Shown here in pieces: positions 40,255 to 47,568 of a stretch of 64,000 nucleotides of DNA (position 1 is the first letter of the stretch; each line of letters begins with the position of its first letter). The notes beneath the pieces were generated by a model. It did not search any database. It saw nothing but the letters and a program-made list of their open reading frames with translations, and was not told where the DNA came from. This stretch comes from CAZJVD01 sp964549505 (lineage in GTDB: Bacteria > Bdellovibrionota > UBA1018 > CAZJVD01). The position numbers and the translations under genes are program-made. Location: assembly GCA_964549505.1 (NCBI GenBank), contig CAZJVD010000001.1:434001-498000 (forward strand), given 5' to 3'.

Positions 40255-41598
40255 TTCAGGTGTCACTGGGAAGAAAAACTCAGTGTTTTTAGGGATCATT
40301 TTTGCACGTGCAAGATCTGGATTCCACTCAAGAAACGTCGTTTTATCGAGCTTTTCACGCTTCAGGAGCTCGGCCAGACGCTGGGACCTTCTTGTCCGGT
40401 GTGTTTGAAACGGGGTCGGCTGTCCACTGTCGACGGTCATCGAAAACACGACGTCGCGATATTCGACGAGATACATGACGGCCAAAAATTCAGCAAAATA
40501 GTTACGTCCAGCAATTCCAAGATGCTGGGTTCCTCCGCAGGGACGCAGTTCTTTGTAGAGAGCATCGCCGAGGCGACGCTGACGAGGAATTTTGAGTAGG
40601 CCACGATAGCCAGAGTTATAAGCGGTTACCGCAAGCGCCCAACTATCCAAAAACTTGAAGTTGTCCCGAAGAATTCGCGCAGCTGCGCGAGTTGATTTGA
40701 GAGGTGAAAGACGCTCATCGATACCGCTCGTTTCATCCATGCGGAGATAGCGTTTTCCCGTGGTCGGCATGATCTGCCACACGCCGGTCGCACCACTTCG
40801 AGAGATCGCACCATGATTGAACGAACTTTCGACCAAGCTGATTTGAATAAGTTCGTGCGGGACTTGTTCTTCGTCGAAGATCGTCCGCATGCTAGGCAAC
40901 AGACGCTGGGACCGTACAAGGCCGTGAATCAATTGATCGCGAAGGCCAGTTTGAGCCCGAAAACCCTTGTGAAAGGCCTGAATTGTATGATTATGCGTCG
41001 ACCCCTTTGTCGTTTCGGGGCGAGCTTCGACGAGCGCACGATAGATCTGAATTTCTTTTCCGGTCAACCCGTGCTCCGACCGGAGCTTGAGGCCACCGCG
41101 CGCAGCGAGTTTGCGAAAAGCCGTTTCATAGTCGCGCATCGTGTTCGAAAGTATGCGTTGGCGAACGATCTCGTAGGCAACAAGGTTGCGAGAGCGTTTT
41201 TTGAGATCCGAGAAGTCGAGGACTTCATAGATGATCTCAGGGTGGGCGGTATCGTAGATCACGGTTTGGTATTGAGAATAGCGACCGAAAATCGCAGCCC
41301 AAAACCGCACTTTTTCTTGAAGTTCTTCGGGAATATTAAAAGAAGCATCCACGCGACCGAGCGAATCGGAGAGCGCTTCTTTAATCGCCGAGTCCGGCGT
41401 CCATTGTGAGTAAAGATTGGCTTGTGTGAGAGGTTGGAGTCGTTCGAACGCCCCAAAATCAGGCGCTTGCAACGACGCTCCGGTCGAAAGCGAGCCGAGT
41501 GCGCCCCACGCGCTCGATACGGCGAGCGGAGACGCAAAAGCGGAAACGATAGAAATTATCCGACAAAAGGATTTGCCGATCCTTGGACTGCAAGCCAT
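40174..41598 (-). CDS. Lytic murein transglycosylase (family 1, MltD/Slt-like)
   Basis: 474 residues with a signal peptide (about 1-32). The SLT domain covers roughly 235-390: catalytic Glu257 in ISLVESSFN, then SGATGVWQIMPTTGKRY, and LAVTAYNSGYRGL. The N-terminal 200 residues match MltD-type proteins, where long helices precede the SLT domain. I see a possible single LysM-like remnant at the C-terminus but no clear repeat. It cleaves the MurNAc-GlcNAc bond, leaving 1,6-anhydroMurNAc, in the periplasm. GAGAGAG lies upstream of the ATG. The 3' end overlaps a convergent gene by 81 nt. Confidence 0.88.
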   Translation of the reverse strand: MACSPRIGKSFCRIISIVSAFASPLAVSSAWGALGSLSTGASLQAPDFGAFERLQPLTQANLYSQWTPDSAIKEALSDSLGRVDASFNIPEELQEKVRFWAAIFGRYSQYQTVIYDTAHPEIIYEVLDFSDLKKRSRNLVAYEIVRQRILSNTMRDYETAFRKLAARGGLKLRSEHGLTGKEIQIYRALVEARPETTKGSTHNHTIQAFHKGFRAQTGLRDQLIHGLVRSQRLLPSMRTIFDEEQVPHELIQISLVESSFNHGAISRSGATGVWQIMPTTGKRYLRMDETSGIDERLSPLKSTRAAARILRDNFKFLDSWALAVTAYNSGYRGLLKIPRQRRLGDALYKELRPCGGTQHLGIAGRNYFAEFLAVMYLVEYRDVVFSMTVDSGQPTPFQTHRTRRSQRLAELLKREKLDKTTFLEWNPDLARAKMIPKNTEFFFPVTPESVAANDRDNVGLHRQAAAPANFPPAI

Positions 41599-41767
41599 AA
41601 CTACTCTCTCTGAACTCCTCGAGACAGCTATAGAGCAATGGTCCTGCCAGTCGCAGCGATCTCAGAACCCCTGGAAACCGGAGGTTATTTCCGTGTGGTG
41701 CTAGGGCGCACTGACAAAAGGTTTTACATTTGACAAAAAACATTCCACAGCAAAAGAGAAGGGTATT

Positions 41768-41983
41768 GTGACGCGAGAAAAGAAAACAGCACATGATTTT
41801 GAGACTGTTGTGAAGGAACTTGAGGAGACGGTTCGTAAACTTGAACTCGGTAATCTCAGTTTGGAAGAGACGATCAAACTCTATGAGCGAGGAAAAGAGC
41901 TGAGCGCGACTTGTAAAACGGTGCTCGCCGAAGCCGAACGGAAAGTAAAAATCCTTGCGGGAAATGAAGAAAATCCGAGCTGA
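41768..41983 (+). CDS. xseB: Exodeoxyribonuclease VII small subunit
   Basis: 71 residues from a GTG with AGAAGGG upstream. DFETVVKELEETVRKLELGNLSLEETIKLYERGKEL (seen in the frame at residues 10-45) is the diagnostic XseB helix pair. It forms a complex with XseA to degrade single-stranded DNA. No xseA gene is in the window. The tlyA start overlaps its end by 20 nt. The 169-bp spacer before it (41599-41767) contains a TTGACA near 41730 but no matching -10. Confidence 0.93.
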   Translation: MTREKKTAHDFETVVKELEETVRKLELGNLSLEETIKLYERGKELSATCKTVLAEAERKVKILAGNEENPS

Positions 41984-42704
41984 CCAGCTCCTTGTAGAGC
42001 GCGGTCTTGCGCCGTCGCGTGCTCGTGCTCAAGCACTCATCGCCGCGGGTGCCGTAGTGAGCGGCCCTGGAAAAGTAGAGAAGGCTGGCCAGTTGCTTGC
42101 GCCGGATGCGGAACTCCGTCTTCTCCGCGAGGACCACCCGTTTGTGTCGCGCGGAGGACTCAAGCTGCAGCATGCGATCGGTGTCTTTAAAGTCGACGTT
42201 CAGGGAAAGTCGGCGCTGGATATCGGTTCGTCGACCGGTGGATTCACGGATGTGCTTCTCCAAGCGGGTGCTCGTGATGTCACCTGCGTCGATGTCGGCG
42301 AAAATCTTCTCGACTGGAAGATCCGTTCCGACAAGCGTGTTCGGATTGTCGAAGGGATCAACGCTCGCTACCTGAAGTTTGAAGACCTCGGAAGAACCTA
42401 TGATCTGATTGTGTGCGACGTGTCCTTTATTTCCCTATCGAAAATCGTTCCGGCATTGATGGTTTTCGCCGAGGCTGAAACGGTGTGGGTCACGTTGATC
42501 AAGCCACAGTTCGAGGTGGGTCCGGAGCGGGTGGGAAAAGGTGGGATCGTCCGTGATTCGGCCGACCACGAAGCGGCAGTCAAGAGCGTGACGCGAGCCC
42601 TAGAAAATCTTGGCTTGGAGCGTTTGGAGTTGGTAGAATCACCTATCAAAGGAAGCGCTGGTAATCGCGAGTTTTTAGCCTGCTGGCGAAAACAGAGAAC
42701 CTAG
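41964..42704 (+). CDS. tlyA: TlyA-family rRNA 2'-O-methyltransferase
   Basis: 246 residues from the ATG at 41964 (a TTG three codons upstream is possible). The N-terminal S4 RNA-binding domain (RADQLLVERGLAPSRARAQ) is followed by VSRGGLKLQHA, the SAM motif LDIGSSTGGFTDVLLQAGA, VCDVSFISL and LIKPQFE. These define the TlyA/hemolysin-A family that methylates ribosomal RNA cytidines in mycobacteria. Translationally coupled to xseB; the next gene begins directly after its stop. Confidence 0.92.
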   Translation: MKKIRADQLLVERGLAPSRARAQALIAAGAVVSGPGKVEKAGQLLAPDAELRLLREDHPFVSRGGLKLQHAIGVFKVDVQGKSALDIGSSTGGFTDVLLQAGARDVTCVDVGENLLDWKIRSDKRVRIVEGINARYLKFEDLGRTYDLIVCDVSFISLSKIVPALMVFAEAETVWVTLIKPQFEVGPERVGKGGIVRDSADHEAAVKSVTRALENLGLERLELVESPIKGSAGNREFLACWRKQRT

Positions 42705-43646
42705 GTGAAGCAACTCTGCATCATAATCGTGATCGCTCTCGGTGTCGGCTGTTCGGCTGGAAGAACCAAGCCGGAAACCGAACCGTCTTCGCCTGAGGCA
42801 GCTGTGCTTCAGGGCGGGAACTCCGCTGATGCGTCGGCTAAGCCTTACGGCCCGGACGTTCCGGTCTCAAAGAAAGTCGTTGTTGTCCTCGGACCTGGTC
42901 ACGCGCGTGCTTTTGCCGCAGCCGGAGTGTTTCGCGCTCTTCAAGACGCCGGAATTGAAGTGGGTGGAGTCGTGGGAACGGGAATGGGTGCGCTCTTTGC
43001 CGCTCTCTATGCTGAAGCGGCGACATTGAGTCAGTTCGAGTGGTGGACAATGCGTCTCAAGACAGACGTTCTGCTCGGCAGTCGATTTCGTCGGTTGGTG
43101 GGTTCACTTAATTCGGGAAACGAACTCGAGGTGTTCCTTGCGGCGACGTTCGGTAAGAAAGACATTCGTCAAACGAGGAAGCCGCTCGCCATTGGTGTTT
43201 TTTCTCAAACGCAGGGCCGTTTTATTTTGGCTAATCAGGGCCCGCTTACAGAAGCGATTCGCGCAGCCGTTGCCGAACCAGGGGTGATGACGCCCGGGAC
43301 GTGGCTAGGCGAGCCCGCTATCTCCGCCTCACTCCAACAACCTTATCTCGTGGATGTCGCACGCGACTTAGGTGTTGGTCCCGTGATCGTGCTCGATGTG
43401 CTGACCGACATCGAAAAAGTTGATGACGACGGTGCACGTGAAGTGGGTCTGGTTCAGAATTTTCTCCTGGCACGAGCCAATGGAGAAAAAGTTTTGCAGA
43501 CCGCTGATGTCGTCATACGACCCGAGTTAAACGAAGTGGGTTTTTTTGATTTCGATCGTCGTACGACGGCTACCTTTAAAGGGAAAGCCGCGACTCAAAA
43601 ACAAATCGACTCCATCCGAGAAGCTTTGGACAAGGTCCAACAATGA
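42705..43646 (+). CDS. Patatin-like protein lacking both catalytic residues; probable lipoprotein
   Basis: 313 residues from a GTG adjoining the tlyA stop. A short signal ends in GVGC (Cys16), a possible lipobox. The chain follows the patatin order: an oxyanion region (GPGHARAFAAAGVFRAL instead of GGGxRG), the nucleophile elbow GTGMG at 91-95 (GxSxG with Gly in place of Ser), then LGEPAIS where the family has Asp-Gly-Gly/Ala, and DLGVGPVIVLDV. With Ser and Asp both absent, phospholipase activity is not expected. It may be a binding or scaffold protein of the envelope. It overlaps the PBP1A gene by 4 nt. Confidence 0.78.
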   Translation: MKQLCIIIVIALGVGCSAGRTKPETEPSSPEAAVLQGGNSADASAKPYGPDVPVSKKVVVVLGPGHARAFAAAGVFRALQDAGIEVGGVVGTGMGALFAALYAEAATLSQFEWWTMRLKTDVLLGSRFRRLVGSLNSGNELEVFLAATFGKKDIRQTRKPLAIGVFSQTQGRFILANQGPLTEAIRAAVAEPGVMTPGTWLGEPAISASLQQPYLVDVARDLGVGPVIVLDVLTDIEKVDDDGAREVGLVQNFLLARANGEKVLQTADVVIRPELNEVGFFDFDRRTTATFKGKAATQKQIDSIREALDKVQQ

Positions 43647-46303
43647 TCTCAACACCCATGAAGCCGGTCACGCCGCCCCTCGCATCGCCACCCACCGGAC
43701 TGAACCGAAAAAAGTGGGTGCCGATCTTAGCGATCGCCGGCATGGCAGCGGGTGTGGTGGTCATTGGAATCATCTGGCTTGTGGGTGATCTACCAAAAAT
43801 CTATCAAGTTACGGATTATCGTCCTCCTATTGTGAGTCAGGTGATCGCCTCACATAACGGTGAGGAAGCTGTGGTCGGTGAGTTTTTTCGCGAACGTCGT
43901 GTGATGGTTCCGTTTGAGAGTGTCCCGAAAGTCGTTGTCGACGCGTTTGTTGCTGCTGAAGACGATCGCTTCTTTGAGCATCAGGGGATTAGCTTCGCGG
44001 CGATTTTGCGCGCGTTCCTTGCGAATCTTAAAGCGGGTCAGGTCGTTCAAGGCGGTAGTACGATCACCCAGCAGGTTGCGAAGTCACTCTTTCTCACGCC
44101 CGCACGAAGCATCGTTCGAAAACTCAAAGAGGCGGTGCTCGCTTACCGTCTCGAATCTCACTTGACCAAGGATCAGATCCTCTACGTCTACCTCAACCAG
44201 ATCTATCTCGGTCGTGGAGCGTACGGAGTGTCCGTGGCGGCTCGCAGTTACTTTCGAAAAGAGCTTTCCAAACTCACGTTAGCCGAAGCAGCTTTGATAG
44301 CGGGTCTTCCAACTGCCCCCAGTAAGTTCAACCCTTTCAGCAATCCGCATCGTGCGAAACAGCGGCAAGCGTATGTGCTCCGCCGCATGTTCGAGACTGG
44401 TAAAATCACCGAACCCGAAATGAAAGCAGCCATCGCGGCTCCTTTGAGAGTCTATCGTAGTCTCGAGAGCAATATGGAGTACGGCCCCTACTTCATTGAG
44501 CACATTCGTCGCCATCTTGTGACGAAGTATGGTGAGAAGGCTGTGCAGGAAGATGGTCTTAAAGTTTACGTTCGCACGACGCCGAGAGTTCTCATGACGT
44601 CGAAGCAGCAGTTGCAGGCTGGTCTACGTGAGCTCGACAAGCGCCGAGGCTATCGGGGCGCACTTAAGAAGCTCGTCACCGATCAGGAACGCTTTGATCA
44701 CTCGGCCAGTCTCCAGCGCGATCTGATCACGCGCCATCGCGATTATTTTGATCTGGGCGTCGAGCAACTCAAAGAGGCGGTCGAAAGCGACACGAACGGT
44801 GCTCCAGACGCCGAGGTTCCAGAGCCGAATCAACAGTTCGAAACGCTGGCTTTGCTTTCGGGTGTTCCCGATTGGGATAAGAAACCGAATCCCGACATCT
44901 TGAGCTCCGGTGAGATTCTGGAAGCGTGGGTTTCAGAAGTGCGCGACGGTGAAAAGCTCGCATTTGTTCGTGCAGGCCTTCAAGAAGTTCCGATGAAGTT
45001 TGACGATATGCTGTGGGCTGCACGCCCAGGTCCTGATGGAAAGCTCGGGCCGCCTCCAAAAAAGGTTTCGGATGTTTTGGCGGTCGGTGACCTGATCAGG
45101 ATCCAACTCGAGCGGCGGCCGACCGAACGAGGCTTGGTTGCAAAACTGGAACAGGAACCCGAAGTTCAGGGTGCGATTCTGTCGATGGAGGTGAACTCGG
45201 GATTTGTTCTGGCGATGGAAGGTGGTTTTGATTTTCGAGCATCGCACTTTAATCGCGCCATTCAAGCGCTGCGGCAGCCGGGTTCGGCGTTCAAGCCTAT
45301 TATCTTTGCAAGCGCTGTGGAGAAAGGTTTCACGCCAGCTTCGATCATTGTCGATGCACCGATTGTTTATAAAGACGAAGAGTTTGGAAACTGGAAGCCC
45401 AGTAATATTGACGAAAAGTTTTCTGGCGACACGACCTTTCGAAAAGCTTTAATTGACTCCCGAAACATCCCGACGATCAAACTCGTTCAGCAGTTACAAG
45501 TGAACACGGTGATCGAGTACGCGCGACGCTTGGGCCTCACGGGCCAGGTCAATCAAGATTTGTCGATCTCGCTTGGCAGCGGATCGTTTTCACTGGTGGA
45601 GTTGGTACAGGCTTACGCTGTGTTTGCGCGGCAAGGCCGAAGAGTTCAGCCGATTTTTTTCACGAAAATCGTGGGCCGCGACGGAACCGTGCTCGAAGAT
45701 ATCCAACCGGTTCCGCTCCATCCAAAAGTGGCGGCGTTTCCTCCGCCGGAGCCCGGTGCAGCGGCACCTGAGACGATCGATCCGGCAGCGCTACCCAAGT
45801 ACCCGCCCGCCGAGGATCCCGACCAGGTCGTCGACCCCCGAGTAGCGTACGTGATCAGTCACTTGCTTCGAGAGGTCGTGACCGAAGGAACGGGTCGGCG
45901 CGCCAGCGGATTGGCGCGCGTTGCAGCTGGAAAGACCGGAACGACAAATGATTATCGGGACGCGTGGTTCATTGGGTTTACGCCCGACGTGATCACGGGT
46001 GTGTGGACGGGTTTTGACGATCAGAAATCTTTGGGTCCTGGCGAGACAGGGTCTCGCGCTGCTCTGCCTATCTGGCTTGGTTTTATGAACGTTTCTGCGA
46101 TTTTGTATCCTGAGCGTGACTTTCCAGTTCCTGACGGGATTGTTTTTGTTCCCATCGATACCAAAGGACGATCGGTCGGCAGAAAATCGGCGGGCGCCGT
46201 CGAAGAGGCGTTTATTATGGGCACCGAGCCTCGAGAGCGCGTTGAAAAAGGGGTCGATCCTGTCGAGTCGGGATCGGAGTTTCTCAAAGAGGATTTCAAG
46301 TAA
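43643..46303 (+). CDS. mrcA: Bifunctional penicillin-binding protein 1A (glycosyltransferase-transpeptidase)
   Basis: 886 residues. A cytoplasmic Pro-rich start and one membrane helix (about 28-50) are followed by the GT51 domain with the catalytic Glu in AAEDDRFFEHQG (Glu106), GGSTITQQ and YLNQIYLGRGAYGV. A variable/OB-like insert covers about 300-510. The transpeptidase has SAFK at 548-551 (nucleophile Ser548), SGS in LGSGSFS, and KTGTTNDYRDAWF. It polymerises and crosslinks peptidoglycan. Coupled by a 4-nt overlap to the patatin-like gene. Full length; no key residue is missing. Confidence 0.96.
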   Translation: MISTPMKPVTPPLASPPTGLNRKKWVPILAIAGMAAGVVVIGIIWLVGDLPKIYQVTDYRPPIVSQVIASHNGEEAVVGEFFRERRVMVPFESVPKVVVDAFVAAEDDRFFEHQGISFAAILRAFLANLKAGQVVQGGSTITQQVAKSLFLTPARSIVRKLKEAVLAYRLESHLTKDQILYVYLNQIYLGRGAYGVSVAARSYFRKELSKLTLAEAALIAGLPTAPSKFNPFSNPHRAKQRQAYVLRRMFETGKITEPEMKAAIAAPLRVYRSLESNMEYGPYFIEHIRRHLVTKYGEKAVQEDGLKVYVRTTPRVLMTSKQQLQAGLRELDKRRGYRGALKKLVTDQERFDHSASLQRDLITRHRDYFDLGVEQLKEAVESDTNGAPDAEVPEPNQQFETLALLSGVPDWDKKPNPDILSSGEILEAWVSEVRDGEKLAFVRAGLQEVPMKFDDMLWAARPGPDGKLGPPPKKVSDVLAVGDLIRIQLERRPTERGLVAKLEQEPEVQGAILSMEVNSGFVLAMEGGFDFRASHFNRAIQALRQPGSAFKPIIFASAVEKGFTPASIIVDAPIVYKDEEFGNWKPSNIDEKFSGDTTFRKALIDSRNIPTIKLVQQLQVNTVIEYARRLGLTGQVNQDLSISLGSGSFSLVELVQAYAVFARQGRRVQPIFFTKIVGRDGTVLEDIQPVPLHPKVAAFPPPEPGAAAPETIDPAALPKYPPAEDPDQVVDPRVAYVISHLLREVVTEGTGRRASGLARVAAGKTGTTNDYRDAWFIGFTPDVITGVWTGFDDQKSLGPGETGSRAALPIWLGFMNVSAILYPERDFPVPDGIVFVPIDTKGRSVGRKSAGAVEEAFIMGTEPRERVEKGVDPVESGSEFLKEDFK

Positions 46304-46351
46304 TTTCCGTCACTTTCCGATCTGTTAGGAAACGGGATCGTCCCGTTTCTG

Positions 46352-47206
46352 ATGAGTGATCTAACGATTCGCCAACGACCGATTCTTGGTTCGATTCTTC
46401 TGCATGGGATTCTTCTCATCGCACTCTTGTGGATTGGCAAACACCCAGAAATCTTTCAATCCTCCGACGAACAAAGCAAACCGACATGGATCGAAGTCCA
46501 GCTTCCCGATAATCTCCATAAACAAATCGTTCAGTCCAAACGGGGAGACGAAACCGATACGGCGAAGCCCGAAGCGTTTCTCAGTGACAAGAACCGCGTT
46601 GTGAAAGAACAGACGGTCACCAAGAGTGGTCCGTCGGTCTTTGATTCGCCTCAGAAAGCGAAAGCACGGGAAAAGCAGGAAGATCAGGCTCAAGCTCGCG
46701 AAAAAGATAAACCCACGGTCGCACTTCGTGACCTCGGTGTTCCCTTGTTTAGAGATGCCGCCGAGAAACCACGCGATCGTCCCGACTTTGCTCCTCTGGA
46801 TCAGCCTGGACAAAAACCGGGCGAAGACTATGTGAAGGGAATCAACGAAGCAAACGAGACGGCGTTGAACACGCGCGAGTACATCTTTTTCAGCTACTTC
46901 AAACGCATCCGTGAACAACTCGATCTGGCGTGGCGACCTATCTTGCGAACTCAGCTCGAAAAAGTCTATCGCCAAGGTCGTTACATCGCGAGCGATCGCG
47001 AGCACAAGACAAGAACACTCGTGACGTTGAACGATCGCGGTGAAATCGTACGGGTCCAGGTCCTCGAAGAGTCAGGAACGCGCGATCTCGACTCGGCGGC
47101 TGTTCAGGCGTTCAATCGCGCTGGTCCGTTTCCAAATCCGCCGCGAGGCCTGATCAACGGCAAACGCGAAATCGAAATCCAGTGGGATTTCATCCTTCGA
47201 ACGTAG
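46352..47206 (+). CDS. TonB-like periplasm-spanning protein
   Basis: 284 residues. An N-terminal membrane helix (about 12-29, with a His inside as in TonB proteins) is followed by a long, charged, Pro/Lys/Gln-rich spacer to about 175. The C-terminal domain has DRGEIVRVQVLEESGTRDLDSAAVQAFNRAGPFPNPP, the TonB-family fold (beta-strand, SGxxxLDxAAVxA, PFPxxP). It would carry proton-motive energy from ExbBD to an outer-membrane partner. No exbBD here. The stop lies in a 15-bp tandem duplication. Possibly a cell-envelope TonB variant (AgmX/TolA-like). Confidence 0.85.
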   Translation: MSDLTIRQRPILGSILLHGILLIALLWIGKHPEIFQSSDEQSKPTWIEVQLPDNLHKQIVQSKRGDETDTAKPEAFLSDKNRVVKEQTVTKSGPSVFDSPQKAKAREKQEDQAQAREKDKPTVALRDLGVPLFRDAAEKPRDRPDFAPLDQPGQKPGEDYVKGINEANETALNTREYIFFSYFKRIREQLDLAWRPILRTQLEKVYRQGRYIASDREHKTRTLVTLNDRGEIVRVQVLEESGTRDLDSAAVQAFNRAGPFPNPPRGLINGKREIEIQWDFILRT

Positions 47207-47516
47207 GGTTGGCGAACGTAGGGTTGGCTGAGCCCTTGACTCGCTCAAGTCCTTGCCGAATCAGGTAAGCTGTCCAAATCGCTTCAAGTTGTCGAAACAG
47301 ATTCACGAGTCCCGTTGCGGCCGCGTCCTCAGGCTGTCCCGTGCGATGCGCGAGTTCCTGAATCGCACCTAGCAATGCCTCGAATTCAGGTGTCCTTATA
47401 AGATGCGCAATGTTCGTTTGGGTGCCGTCGGGCGGTGACCCCGTCAGCGCTCGCAAGAACGCGGTATTGAAGATGCGAACCAGATGCTCATCGGTTGGGG
47501 GGCGAAAGTGAAGCAC
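47190..47516 (-). CDS. Small hypothetical protein
   Basis: 108 residues from a GTG (CAC on plus) with no clear ribosome-binding site. The sequence is helical and amphipathic with no signal peptide. The last residues repeat (ANPTF twice) because of the 15-bp tandem duplication at 47199-47228. It overlaps the 3' end of the TonB-like gene by 17 nt on the opposite strand, and is divergent from gcvP. No family recognised. Coding nature is moderately supported by codon regularity only. Confidence 0.5.
   Translation of the reverse strand: MLHFRPPTDEHLVRIFNTAFLRALTGSPPDGTQTNIAHLIRTPEFEALLGAIQELAHRTGQPEDAAATGLVNLFRQLEAIWTAYLIRQGLERVKGSANPTFANPTFEG
47199..47228. repeat. 15-bp perfect tandem duplication at the end of the TonB-like gene
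   Basis: GAACGTAGGGTTGGC occurs twice head to tail. The first copy contains the TAG stop of the TonB-like gene and the second copy repeats it, in frame, five codons later. On the other strand it lengthens the small hypothetical protein by five residues. Probably a recent slippage event. Confidence 0.8.
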
Positions 47517-47568
47517 AGCAGCCTGTTTTTGCCTTGAGCGGTCATGAAAATCAAACTAGAACTGTCGC

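Noticed and set aside
41599..41767. Promoter for xseB
   Set aside because: A TTGACA near 41730 has no acceptable -10 at 16-18 bases, so I did not list it.
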